NCBI GenBank assembly: GCA_934486615.1
Contig: CAKSQO010000003.1
Location: forward strand, 102,441-166,440
Reading direction: 5' to 3'
From: an uncultured Eubacteriales bacterium
Lineage (GTDB): Bacteria > Bacillota > Clostridia > Oscillospirales > Acutalibacteraceae
DNA: 64,000 nucleotides
Part shown: positions 1-8,026 of the stretch, one piece after another
Layout of the letters: each line of letters begins with the position of its first letter
How positions within the stretch are numbered: the first letter of the stretch is position 1
Notes under the pieces: model-generated
What the model was told of the DNA's origin: nothing
Database searches by the model: none
What the model saw: only the letters and a program-made list of their open reading frames with translations
Program-made: the position numbers and the translations under genes

Positions 1-513
1 TTTCGACCGCACGAAACCTCTGGCGGTCGGGATAATGCAATAGGTGCAGCAGCGCTCGCAGCCGTCCTGGATTTTGATGTAGGCGCGGGTGCGCTCGGGG
101 AATCTGTCAATGGCGGGAGTGCTGAAGCGCTCCTGCTTTGAGTGGCGCTCGATGTCGATGACGCGCTCGCCCGTGCGCAGGCAGCTTTCGACGTTTTGCA
201 GCAGCCGCTCGTTCGACGCGTTGCCCATAAGCACGTCGGCCGTGTCCAAAGCTGCGGTCGAGTCGGGGAAGGCCTGCGGCAGGCAGCCTGTCAGAACTAT
301 CACCGCGTGCGGCAGCGCTCTGCGCCAGCGGTGGAGCAGCTGCCGCGTTTTGCGGTCGCTCTCGGCCGTAACGGTGCACGAATTTATGACGAGCACGTCG
401 GGCTGTGCGTCGGGCGAAACGACGTTATGCCCCGCAGCCGAGACCGAGTGCTGCATCGCCTGCGTTTCGTATTGATTGACCTTGCACCCGAGGGTGAGAA
501 AGGCGAAATCCAT
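1..513 (-). CDS. mtaB: tRNA-t6A37 methylthiotransferase MtaB, 3' end cut off by the window
   Basis: Radical-SAM methylthiotransferase that adds a methylthio group to t6A37 of tRNAs reading ANN codons. The frame is open from an ATG at 513 to the window edge and gives the first 171 residues. It begins MDFAFLTLGCKVNQYE, the classic N-terminal UPF0004/MTTase domain, with further cluster cysteines in the NSCTV and LTGCLPQ contexts. The radical-SAM CxxxCxxC motif is visible near residue 155 (CERCCTYC, then IIPTARG). The missing part should hold the rest of the radical-SAM domain and the TRAM domain. It lies 30 nt downstream of rodA on the same strand, so the two may be cotranscribed. TsaE and TsaB, which help make the t6A substrate, start about 1.4 kb away on the other strand. 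Confidence 0.93.
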   Translation of the reverse strand, partial: MDFAFLTLGCKVNQYETQAMQHSVSAAGHNVVSPDAQPDVLVINSCTVTAESDRKTRQLLHRWRRALPHAVIVLTGCLPQAFPDSTAALDTADVLMGNASNERLLQNVESCLRTGERVIDIERHSKQERFSTPAIDRFPERTRAYIKIQDGCERCCTYCIIPTARGFVRSK

Positions 514-543
514 AAATCAAACTCCTGATTGACTGTTAAATAC

Positions 544-1686
544 TTAGTAGTCGTCACGCAGATACATCTGCCTGCGGTTGCGGTGCATATATACGTTGAG
601 CACCAATCCGATACCGATGAAGTTGGCAAGCAGGCTCGTTCCGCCCGCGCTGAAAAACGGCAGCGTAATGCCGATGACGGGCAGCAGTGAGACGCACATT
701 CCGATGTTCATTATCGACTGCGCGGCAAGCATACCGAAAAGGCCGACGCAGATTATCATGCCCTGCTTATCCTTTGAGTGGTGCGCGACAAAAAGTATGC
801 GCACGCAGATCGCCGCAAGCAGCAGGATTATCACAAGCAGCCCGAGCATACCCAGCTCCTCGCCCGTTGAAGCGAAGATGAAGTCGTTGTACCCCTTGGG
901 CACGGAGCCGTTCTGGACAAAGTCGCCCTTGAGGTAGCCCTTGCCGAAGAATCCGCCGTTTGCCATAGCTATGCGGGCACGCCACTGCTGCCAGCCCTTG
1001 CCGTAAAGGTCGGCCTCGGGATTGAAAAGTATCATAAAGCGGTTGCGCTGGTCGTTGTTCATAACAAAGAACCACACAAACGGCAGCGCCACGGCCGCAA
1101 GCGCTCCCGCAATGGCGAAGTAGCGCATTTTTATGCCGGAGGCCAGCAGCATACAGATGAAGATTATCGCTATTACAAGCGCCGTGCCGTCGTCGCCCTG
1201 AATATGTATCAGCATAACGGGGACAGCGCCGTGCAGGCACAAAAGCAGCGTGTTGCCGAACGAAGTTACGCGCTCGCCGACGGCGGAGACGTGCTTTGCA
1301 AAGGTTATGGTGAACGCGATCTTCAGCAGCTCGCTCGGCTGAAACGACATACCCATGGGCAGCTTTATCCAAGCTTTGTCGTCCGTGCCCGCAGGGGCGT
1401 AGCCTATCACAAACGTCAGCCCCACCAGTATCAGCGCGAGCGCCGCGGGGATAAACCACCATTTTACCAGCGTGTTATAGTCAATGAGCACCGATATGGC
1501 AACAGCTATCGAAAGGCTGACGGCGAGCGCGGCCAGCTGAACGAAAAACGCGCGCATACTGCCGGTGTATCTGGTGCTTGAAAGCACCATCAGGCAGCCG
1601 TAGAGCGACGCAAAAATACTCAGCGACAAAAGGATTTTGTCCGTCTCACGGAAATAGTCGGCAATTTTGCCCCAAAGTCTGCTCAC
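544..1686 (-). CDS. rodA: Rod-shape SEDS glycosyltransferase RodA (FtsW/RodA/SpoVE family)
   Basis: SEDS-family peptidoglycan polymerase of the elongation machinery, a polytopic membrane protein. The product is 380 residues, normal for RodA, with about ten hydrophobic segments. The family signature is clear: a GKGWQQWRARIA/GGFFGKGYLKG stretch around residues 229-254, followed by NDFIFASTGEELGMLG. The spacing and wording favour RodA over FtsW, but the FtsW/RodA distinction rests on motif feel rather than alignment. The start is GTG at 1686, with an AAGGAGG-type site a few bases upstream. mtaB follows closely downstream. A class B penicillin-binding protein that could act with a SEDS polymerase is encoded at 8.4 kb. 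Confidence 0.9.
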   Translation of the reverse strand: MSRLWGKIADYFRETDKILLSLSIFASLYGCLMVLSSTRYTGSMRAFFVQLAALAVSLSIAVAISVLIDYNTLVKWWFIPAALALILVGLTFVIGYAPAGTDDKAWIKLPMGMSFQPSELLKIAFTITFAKHVSAVGERVTSFGNTLLLCLHGAVPVMLIHIQGDDGTALVIAIIFICMLLASGIKMRYFAIAGALAAVALPFVWFFVMNNDQRNRFMILFNPEADLYGKGWQQWRARIAMANGGFFGKGYLKGDFVQNGSVPKGYNDFIFASTGEELGMLGLLVIILLLAAICVRILFVAHHSKDKQGMIICVGLFGMLAAQSIMNIGMCVSLLPVIGITLPFFSAGGTSLLANFIGIGLVLNVYMHRNRRQMYLRDDY

Positions 1687-1830
1687 TTCTGCGCGCCCTC
1701 CTTAAAATCAAATGATAAACCATTATACAATAAATCCGCCGCGACTGCAAGCGACAATAAAATTTATATGATAAACCCATAAAAGAGCGGCACTCGGTTC
1801 GACTTTTTATAAATAAGTTTGACAAACGGA

Positions 1831-1860
1831 TTGAAAAACAGGTACAGTGTGTGGTAAAAT
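1831..1860 (+). promoter_or_regulatory. Probable sigma-A promoter of tsaE-tsaB
   Basis: TTGAAA (1831-1836) and TAAAAT (1855-1860) are 18 nt apart, about 50 nt before the tsaE ATG. A second -35-like TTGACA sits at 1819-1824, so the exact pairing is uncertain. Confidence 0.5.
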
Positions 1861-1909
1861 AAAAAAAATATGGGCCTGAAGCGCCCAAAACGGAGATTTT
1901 GTTTTAATT

Positions 1910-2353
1910 ATGATATACCATACCGTTTCGGCGGACGAAACGCGCGCTCTTGCCGAGCGGCTGGCTGCGGCCTTGAGCGGCGGCGTTATCGCGATGACAG
2001 GCGACCTCGGCGCGGGCAAGACGGCGTTTGTGTCGGGCCTTGCGCGGGGCTTGGGCTACTCGGGCGGAGTGTCCAGCCCGACCTTCGCCATATGCAACGA
2101 ATATATCGGCGGGCGCGTGCCGCTGTACCACTTTGATATGTACCGCATAAGCGGGTGGGAGGACCTGTATTCAACGGGCTACTTCGACCTGCTCGACTCG
2201 GGCGCGCTTATTGCCGTGGAGTGGAGCGAGAATATCGAAGCCGCGCTGCCCGAAAGCTACCTTGCGGTTTATATTCGCCGCAAATCCGACTGCGAGCGCG
2301 ACATTGAAATTAAACCGATCGGAGGGTTCGGGCTTGAAAATTTTGGCGATTGA
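1910..2353 (+). CDS. tsaE: tRNA threonylcarbamoyladenosine biosynthesis ATPase TsaE
   Basis: P-loop ATPase of the TsaBDE complex that makes the t6A37 modification of tRNA. The 147-residue product has the usual length. Walker A GDLGAGKT lies at residues 31-38. The family motifs SPTF (56-59), HFD (74-76) and VEWSEN (103-108) follow in order. Its 3' end overlaps tsaB by 20 nt, so the two are translationally coupled. tsaD is not in the window. Confidence 0.95.
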   Translation: MIYHTVSADETRALAERLAAALSGGVIAMTGDLGAGKTAFVSGLARGLGYSGGVSSPTFAICNEYIGGRVPLYHFDMYRISGWEDLYSTGYFDLLDSGALIAVEWSENIEAALPESYLAVYIRRKSDCERDIEIKPIGGFGLENFGD

Positions 2354-3041
2354 GTGCTCCGAAGCTCCCGCTTCGTGCGCCGTGTTTGACGACGAAAGCG
2401 GGCTGACTCTCTGCGAGAGCTTCGCCTCGGTGGGTCTGACGCACAGCCGCACGCTTATGCCGATGGTCGGCTCCATGCTCAAAAACGCCGAGCTTGACCT
2501 TAAAAGCATCGACCGCTTTGCCGTGTCGGTCGGGCCCGGCTCGTTCACGGGGCTGCGCATAGGCATCGCCGCCGTCAAGGGCATGGCGCTCGGCACGGGC
2601 AAGGAGTGCGTCGGCGTTTCAACGCTGCACGCGGCGGCGCTCGGCGCAGTGGGGCTTAAAGGCATCATCTGCCCCGTGATGGACGCGCGGTGCAATCAGG
2701 TCTATAACGCGCTGTTTTACTGCGACGGCGCTTCGCTCAGGCGCATATGCGACGACCGCGCGCTTATGATCGACGAGCTCGGGCGCGACCTTGAAAGCAA
2801 AGCCGCCGAGTACGCGGGCGAGGATATAATTGTAACAGGCAACGCGGCCGACCTTGTTGTGGGCCGCCTTAAAGGCGTGCCGAATTTGAAGGCCGCGCCG
2901 CGCCACGTCAGAAGTCAGCGCGCGTCATACGTCGCGGCGATAAGCGGCGGGTATGAGAGCGCTTCGGGCGATAAGCTGCTGCCGACCTATCTGCGCCTGC
3001 CGCAGGCCGAGCGTGAGCTTAAAAAGCGCACGCAGGGCTGA
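2334..3041 (+). CDS. tsaB: tRNA threonylcarbamoyladenosine biosynthesis protein TsaB
   Basis: Non-catalytic ASKHA-fold partner of TsaD in t6A synthesis, cytoplasmic. I place the start at TTG 2334, because GGAGGG at 2321-2326 is spaced correctly and the protein then begins MKILAIECSEAP like other TsaB proteins. The longer upstream frame lies inside tsaE and is unlike TsaB. This gives 235 residues. The signature GPGSFTGLRIG starts at residue 67. It overlaps the end of tsaE. Confidence 0.93.
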   Translation: MKILAIECSEAPASCAVFDDESGLTLCESFASVGLTHSRTLMPMVGSMLKNAELDLKSIDRFAVSVGPGSFTGLRIGIAAVKGMALGTGKECVGVSTLHAAALGAVGLKGIICPVMDARCNQVYNALFYCDGASLRRICDDRALMIDELGRDLESKAAEYAGEDIIVTGNAADLVVGRLKGVPNLKAAPRHVRSQRASYVAAISGGYESASGDKLLPTYLRLPQAERELKKRTQG

Positions 3042-3149
3042 TTCCAACGCGAACGGGCGGCCTGCGGCAAAAGCGCCGCCGAAAGCGCCGCCGACTGAAT
3101 ATGCTTTAAATTTTTCGCCGTTTAAAAGCGGCAGAATGGAGATATAAAA

Positions 3150-3779
3150 ATGGAAAACGTAATATTGGTAAATCACCCGCTTGTTCAGCACAAACTGACT
3201 ATCCTCAGGAACGAAAAGACCAGCTCCAAGGATTTCCGCCAGCTTGTCAGCGAGATCGCGACCCTCATGTGCTATGAGGCCACCCGCGACCTGCCGCTCA
3301 AGGAGGTTGAGGTCAAAACGCCCGTAAGCATCGCCAAGACCAACGTTATCGCAGGCCGTAAGCTTGCTTTCGTACCGATTCTGCGTGCGGGACTCGGTAT
3401 GGTCGACGGCGTGCTCAACCTCGTTCCGGGCGCTAAGATCGGCCACATCGGCCTTTATCGCGACCCCGAAACGCTCAACCCTGTTGAGTATTACTGCAAG
3501 CTGCCCAGCGATATGCCGCAGCGCGACGTAATCGTCCTTGACCCGATGCTCGCAACGGGCGGCTCGGGAATAGACGCTGTCACCCAGATCAAGAAGCGCT
3601 CGCCGCACTCCATCAAATTTATGTGCATTATCGCCGCGCCCGAGGGACTTGAAGCCTTCACCAAGGCTCACCCCGATGTGCCCGTATACACTGCCGCAAT
3701 CGACGAGAAGCTCAACGAGCACGGCTACATCGTGCCCGGCCTCGGCGACGCGGGAGACAGAATTTTCGGTACGCTTTAA
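3150..3779 (+). CDS. upp: Uracil phosphoribosyltransferase
   Basis: Pyrimidine salvage enzyme that converts uracil plus PRPP to UMP. At 209 residues it is full length. It shows PILRAGLGM (76-84), GLYRDPETL (101-109), the PRPP loop VLDPMLATGGSG (129-140) and the C-terminal uracil-binding PGLGDAGDR segment. The ATG at 3150 is preceded by GGAGATATAAAA. The stop codon overlaps the start of the next gene (TAATG), coupling it to the WYL regulator. Confidence 0.97.
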   Translation: MENVILVNHPLVQHKLTILRNEKTSSKDFRQLVSEIATLMCYEATRDLPLKEVEVKTPVSIAKTNVIAGRKLAFVPILRAGLGMVDGVLNLVPGAKIGHIGLYRDPETLNPVEYYCKLPSDMPQRDVIVLDPMLATGGSGIDAVTQIKKRSPHSIKFMCIIAAPEGLEAFTKAHPDVPVYTAAIDEKLNEHGYIVPGLGDAGDRIFGTL

Positions 3780-4768
3780 TGTCGGGAGTCAAGGACTCAA
3801 AGCTCGTGCTGCTCAGCCTTTGCCGCCTGCTTTTGACGCAAAGCGACGAGCAGCACCCCATGACTGCGGGCAAGCTCATTGAGCTGCTCGCCGCCGAGGG
3901 CTATCACACCGAGCGCAAGACGATCTACCGCCATATCGAAACGCTGTGCAGCTTCGGCCTTGACGTGCTCCATTCGGAGGACGCGCCGCGCGGGTACTAC
4001 GTCGTCTCGCGCGACTTTGATTTGACCGAGCTGCGCCTGCTCATTGACGCGGTCGAGTCCTCGTATTTCATAACGCATAAAAAGTCGGCGGAGCTTATCG
4101 ACAAGCTGGCCGCCCTCGCTTCGGTGCACGAGGCCGAGAGGCTCAAAAAGGGGCTGCACCTCGATACCGTCAGCAAGACCGACAATGAAAAGACCTACTA
4201 CTACATCGACGCGATATACAAGGCTATTGCAACCGATATGCGCGTTGAGTTCAAGTATCTGGAGTTCACTCCCACGGGCGAGAAGCACTACCGTCAGGGC
4301 GGGCAGAAGTACGTCGTCAGCCCCTATGCCGTTGTGTGCGAGGGCGGGCGCTACTACCTGCACGCCTATCACGAAAAGTACGACACAATCTCGAGCTTCC
4401 GCATCGACCTGATGGAATCGGTCAGCGTCAGCAAGCTCAAGCGGCTCAAAAGCGACGAGTACGCCGACTACGACCCGGTCGTTCGCGGCAAGACGTCGTT
4501 CGACCAATTCGGCGGCACGCTCGTCAGGGTGGTCGCCCGGTTCGACAATTCCCTCGCGGGCGCGCTGATAAGCCGTTTCGGCGACGACGTTAAAATGGAG
4601 ACGAGCGGCGACGGTCACTTCACCGCCGCATTTGACGCCGAGCTGTCGCCGCGATTTTTTGCGTGGGTGTTCGGCTTCGGCGGCAAGGTCAGGCTGCTGT
4701 CTCCCAAGGCGGCGGTCACCCGATATGTAAACGAGCTTGAGCGCGTGCGCGCGCTTTACGGGGAGTGA
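3779..4768 (+). CDS. WYL-domain transcriptional regulator (HTH_11 + WYL)
   Basis: Predicted DNA-binding regulator of 329 residues. An N-terminal winged helix (about residues 5-75, with a recognition-type RKTIYRHIETL segment) is followed by a WYL domain, where the signature reads RYYLHAY (191-197). It is thus YYL rather than WYL. WYL domains are thought to sense small ligands or nucleic acids, but the ligand here is unknown. The ATG shares its first base with the upp stop, and the gene ends overlapping the downstream GNAT gene. Upp, regulator and GNAT thus form a tight three-gene unit. The regulator might control this unit, which is inference only. Confidence 0.85.
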   Translation: MSGVKDSKLVLLSLCRLLLTQSDEQHPMTAGKLIELLAAEGYHTERKTIYRHIETLCSFGLDVLHSEDAPRGYYVVSRDFDLTELRLLIDAVESSYFITHKKSAELIDKLAALASVHEAERLKKGLHLDTVSKTDNEKTYYYIDAIYKAIATDMRVEFKYLEFTPTGEKHYRQGGQKYVVSPYAVVCEGGRYYLHAYHEKYDTISSFRIDLMESVSVSKLKRLKSDEYADYDPVVRGKTSFDQFGGTLVRVVARFDNSLAGALISRFGDDVKMETSGDGHFTAAFDAELSPRFFAWVFGFGGKVRLLSPKAAVTRYVNELERVRALYGE

Positions 4769-4773
4769 GCCGT

Positions 4774-5550
4774 ATGTTCAGACGGGCCTCCCGCGCGGAC
4801 CTGCCGCAGCTCAAGGCCTTGTGGCGGGCGGCTTTCGGCGATTCCGACGAGGAGATAAGCGCGTTTTTTGACAGCCGCTTTGACGGCTGCGACGCGTTTC
4901 TGTGCGAGCAGTCTGGCGCGGTGTGCGCCGCGCTGTACGCGCTCAGATGCACCTGCTGCACAGCGGACGCGCGCTACATCTATGCCGTCGCGACCGACGA
5001 AAAAATGCGCGGCAGGGGGCTTGCAAGCGGGCTTATGCGCTTTGCGCTCGCGTCACTCGGGAGCGAGGGCGTGCGCGTGACGTGGCTGTGCCCGGCGAAC
5101 GAGCGGCTGCGCGGCTTTTACGAGCGCTTCGGGTACAGGAGCGTGACTTCGTTTTGCACCGCAAGCGTGCGGGTCGGGCAGCCGCGGGAGGCTGACTTCC
5201 GCGTTATCGCGCCTGACGAGGCCGCGCGGCTGAGAAGCCGTCTGCTTTGCGGCAAAAGCGCCGTCGACTGGGACGAAAGCGCGCTTGAATACGCGCGAAA
5301 GTTTTACTCGGGCGAATGGCTTGCCGTCGGCGGGGGACTGGTGCTCGCGACAAAGGACGGCGAAGCCGTCGAGGTGCTCGGCGTCGACAAAAGCGCCGCT
5401 GCCGATGCCTGCGCCGCTTTCAGCGGAAAAACGCTTATCCGCCTGCGCCTGCCGTTCTGGGCGGGCGGGGAGGCCGCGCCGCAGATGATGCTGCGCTCGC
5501 CCGAAAGCGAAGCTGTGAGCGCTGTTTACGCCGCGCTCGAACTCAACTGA
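4774..5550 (+). CDS. GNAT family N-acetyltransferase, two-domain
   Basis: Acetyl-CoA dependent N-acetyltransferase of unknown substrate, 258 residues. The N-terminal half is a GNAT fold with the acetyl-CoA loop KMRGRGLASGLM near residue 79 and a late NERLRGFYERFGYR motif. The C-terminal half (about 130-258) is a divergent extension, as in Eis-like or double-GNAT proteins. A GTG at 4765 is possible, but its Shine-Dalgarno would touch the start. GGGGAG at 4760-4765 is better spaced for the ATG at 4774. Last gene of the upp-WYL-GNAT unit, followed directly by a terminator. Confidence 0.82.
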   Translation: MFRRASRADLPQLKALWRAAFGDSDEEISAFFDSRFDGCDAFLCEQSGAVCAALYALRCTCCTADARYIYAVATDEKMRGRGLASGLMRFALASLGSEGVRVTWLCPANERLRGFYERFGYRSVTSFCTASVRVGQPREADFRVIAPDEAARLRSRLLCGKSAVDWDESALEYARKFYSGEWLAVGGGLVLATKDGEAVEVLGVDKSAAADACAAFSGKTLIRLRLPFWAGGEAAPQMMLRSPESEAVSAVYAALELN

Positions 5551-5560
5551 AAAAGTGCAA

Positions 5561-5594
5561 AAGCCGTTTTGGGTCAGCCCAAAGCGGCTTTTTT
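5561..5594 (+). terminator. Rho-independent terminator after the GNAT gene
   Basis: A 13-bp stem with one G-T wobble (5561-5573 with 5578-5590), tetraloop, then a T run. Confidence 0.9.
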
Positions 5595-5615
5595 CTGCTT
5601 TTTATAAACAGCGGC

Positions 5616-5665
5616 TTGAATTCAGTGCGGACTTATGCTATGATAATAATAAACGAACGGTCGGT
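5616..5665 (+). promoter_or_regulatory. Promoter and candidate autoregulatory operator of the TetR gene
   Basis: TTGAAT (5616-5621), a 17-nt spacer and TATGAT (5639-5644) form a near-consensus promoter. Just downstream, at the expected transcript start, lies AACGAACGGTCGGT (5652-5665). This is an imperfect palindrome, 5 of 7 matching positions per half, of the kind TetR proteins bind. Its position would allow autorepression. The operator role is inferred from site shape and location. Confidence 0.6.
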
Positions 5666-5684
5666 ATAAAGGAAGCGAACGAGA

Positions 5685-6275
5685 ATGAAAACGACTGAAC
5701 AGCAGCACCTTGAGCGCAAGAGGGAGCTTATGGAAAAGTGCTTTGAGTGCTACGCCGAAAACGGGCTGACGGGCACGGGGCTAAAGGCCTTGGCCGACGC
5801 GTGCGGCTGCACAAAGGCCAACCTCTACTCCTATTTTAAAAATCTTGACGAGCTTATAATCGAGTCGACCGCCCACTGCATGGCTAAGGTCGAGGACGAC
5901 TTTATGGCGAAGGCTCCGCGCGACCCGAAGGACGTTATGCGCTTTATCGAGGAAGTGCCGTACTGGACGGCGAGGGAGCACGGCAAAAAGTACCGCCTGA
6001 TGTATCAGGTCTACACTCTGCCGAAGTATATTGAGCACGGAAAAAAGTTTTTCGAGGGCGTAAACGAGCGCTACACCGAATATGCCAAATTGCTTGAACC
6101 GAAGATCGGTATACCGTACACGGTCACCACGCCGCTGATATTCATTTTTGTGCGCGCCTGTGTTCACTACGCAATGTTCGAGGACGAATATTACTTGAAA
6201 TCGCAGATGGAAATCCTGAAGCAGGGCTTACACCTGTTCGCGGATAATTACAAGGCAAAGGGATCAGAAGCATAG
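5685..6275 (+). CDS. TetR/AcrR family transcriptional regulator
   Basis: One-component repressor of 196 residues. The N-terminal TetR helix-turn-helix lies at about residues 14-60, with the recognition region CGCTKANLYSYFKNLDEL. The C-terminal ligand domain is not recognisable. The ATG at 5685 has AAAGGA 11 nt upstream. The gene ends 20 nt before the collagen-like lipoprotein, and no promoter or terminator is visible between them, so they are probably one transcript. The collagen-like protein is then the likely regulated partner. Confidence 0.88.
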   Translation: MKTTEQQHLERKRELMEKCFECYAENGLTGTGLKALADACGCTKANLYSYFKNLDELIIESTAHCMAKVEDDFMAKAPRDPKDVMRFIEEVPYWTAREHGKKYRLMYQVYTLPKYIEHGKKFFEGVNERYTEYAKLLEPKIGIPYTVTTPLIFIFVRACVHYAMFEDEYYLKSQMEILKQGLHLFADNYKAKGSEA

Positions 6276-6295
6276 TTTGTCAGGAGGGCTGAAAG

Positions 6296-8023
6296 ATGAA
6301 AAAGAAATTGTTTGCCGGTACGTTCAGGACGTTTGGCTGTGCGCTTTCGGCGGCGTGCATTGTACTGACTGCCGGCTGCAGCGAGGCTCAGCCGACGAGC
6401 ACGACGGCTCAGCAGATTCAGGTGCAGAACAACGGCAAGGCTATCCGGTGGAAGTACAGCGACGAGGCCGACTGGCGCGAGCTTGTGGCGCTCGCCGACC
6501 TCACGGGCGCCGCGGGCGAAAACGGCAGGGACGGCGTCGACGGTAAGAACGGCACTAACGGTAAAGACGGTGCCGACGGACGCGATGGCGCGGACGGCAA
6601 AGACGGAATAAATGGTAAAGACGGCCTTGACGGCAAAGATGGCGTCGACGGTAAAGACGGTGCTGACGGCAGGGACGGCACCGACGGAAAGAACGGCACC
6701 GACGGACGCGATGGTGCGGACGGCAAGGACGGAGTAAATGGTAAAGACGGCACTAACGGTAAAGATGGCGTCGACGGAAAGGACGGCGTCGACGGTAAGA
6801 ATGGCACCGACGGACGCGATGGCGCGAACGGCAAGGACGGAGTAAATGGTAAAGACGGTGTCGACGGAAAGAACGGCACCGACGGTAAGGACGGCCGTGA
6901 TGGCGCGGACGGCAAGACCGTCGAGGTCAAAAAGACCTCTCTTTATATACAGTGGCGCTACGAGGGCGGCGAGTGGCAGAACCTGGTGGCTCTTGCCGAT
7001 ATTGCAGGGCCGTCGGGGCAAAACGGCGCAGACGGCAGAACGCCCGAATTCCGCGTGGAGGACGAGCTGCTGCAGTGGCGCTATATCGGCGATGAGATAT
7101 GGCTGAATCTGTACGACCTTTCCCGACTGCGGGGCAGCGACGGTATGAACGGCCTTGACGGTAAAGACGGCGTTGACGGTAAAGACGGTGTCGACGGACG
7201 TGACGGAACTGACGGACGCGACGGCACAAACGGACGTGACGGAACCGACGGCCGCGACGGGCAAACTCCGTTTATCGGCGTCAACGGCAACTGGTGGTTC
7301 GGCACGACCGACACGGGCGTAAAAGCCGCAGGCAGGGACGGCACAAACGGACGTGACGGCACAAACGGCCGCGACGGAACTGACGGCCGCGACGGGCAAA
7401 CTCCGTTTATCGGCGTCAACGGCAACTGGTGGTTCGGCACGACCGACACGGGCGTAAAAGCCGCAGGCAGGGACGGCACAAACGGACGTGACGGCACAAA
7501 CGGCCGCGACGGAACTGACGGCCGCGACGGCACAAACGGCCGCGACGGCGTTAACGGAAAAGACGGCACAAACGGCCGCGACGGCAAGGACGGAGTCTGC
7601 ACGGGCTACTTTGCCGCGAGCGGCGCGGTGTACGGCTGGTCAACGGCGCTTCCGTTCACGGTGAAGAAAAGCATGGGCAGCCTGATTTCCTACAATTCAT
7701 CGGGCAATAAAATTACGCTTGCAAAGGGACACTCCTACAGCCTTGTGTTCAGCGGGACGGTTTCGGTCAGCGCCAAGGCTGACGACAAAGTGTGCGGCGC
7801 GGCGCTCATTGACGGCTGCAACAATTCCGAGGTTATGATGGCCACGCGCACCTCAACTGTACTGCCGAAGCAAAACCAGTCGGTTCGGCTGACGGTGTCG
7901 TACAACACAATTTACACGGCCGACGAGGACATCACCCTGACGTTTGCATACAATAATATGCTGTTTCAGGATACGAATTTCGGCGACAGCTGTTACAACA
8001 TAACAATTATCGCGCTTGACTGA
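6296..8023 (+). CDS. Collagen-like (Gly-X-Asp/Asn repeat) lipoprotein
   Basis: Predicted cell-envelope lipoprotein of 575 residues. The signal peptide ends in lipobox LTAGC with the lipidated cysteine at residue 28. Collagen triplets (mostly GKD, GRD, GVD, GTN) occupy about 71-207, 280-323, 346-368 and 391-433. Three copies of a short aromatic module (WKY/WRY, then W, then L..L..L.G; about 49-74, 217-241, 258-283) each run into a triplet tract or a short triplet stub. An insert of the form TPFIGVNGNWWFGTTDTGV occurs twice (324-342, 369-387). Residues 434-575 form a globular tail without Gly repeats, similar in position to the TNF/C1q-like tips of BclA-type proteins. Surface adhesion or a filamentous stalk is plausible but inferred. 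The ATG at 6296 follows AGGAGG and directly follows the TetR gene. Confidence 0.88.
   Translation: MKKKLFAGTFRTFGCALSAACIVLTAGCSEAQPTSTTAQQIQVQNNGKAIRWKYSDEADWRELVALADLTGAAGENGRDGVDGKNGTNGKDGADGRDGADGKDGINGKDGLDGKDGVDGKDGADGRDGTDGKNGTDGRDGADGKDGVNGKDGTNGKDGVDGKDGVDGKNGTDGRDGANGKDGVNGKDGVDGKNGTDGKDGRDGADGKTVEVKKTSLYIQWRYEGGEWQNLVALADIAGPSGQNGADGRTPEFRVEDELLQWRYIGDEIWLNLYDLSRLRGSDGMNGLDGKDGVDGKDGVDGRDGTDGRDGTNGRDGTDGRDGQTPFIGVNGNWWFGTTDTGVKAAGRDGTNGRDGTNGRDGTDGRDGQTPFIGVNGNWWFGTTDTGVKAAGRDGTNGRDGTNGRDGTDGRDGTNGRDGVNGKDGTNGRDGKDGVCTGYFAASGAVYGWSTALPFTVKKSMGSLISYNSSGNKITLAKGHSYSLVFSGTVSVSAKADDKVCGAALIDGCNNSEVMMATRTSTVLPKQNQSVRLTVSYNTIYTADEDITLTFAYNNMLFQDTNFGDSCYNITIIALD
7247..7516 (+). repeat. 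Two perfect 135-bp tandem copies inside the collagen-like gene
   Basis: Bases 7247-7381 and 7382-7516 are identical as read. Each unit encodes 45 residues: the NWWFG insert plus collagen triplets. The in-frame length means copy-number change would alter stalk length without breaking the gene. Confidence 0.9.
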
Positions 8024-8026
8024 GAA

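Noticed and set aside
6248..7399. 383-codon minus-strand frame rich in Val-Phe-Thr-Val repeats
   Set aside because: It is the reverse reading of the collagen triplet repeats; periodicity comes from the sense strand.
6520..7600. Possible CRISPR or satellite array
   Set aside because: The short direct repeats are 9-bp codon repeats of Gly-X-Asp in one long frame, without fixed spacers or cas genes.
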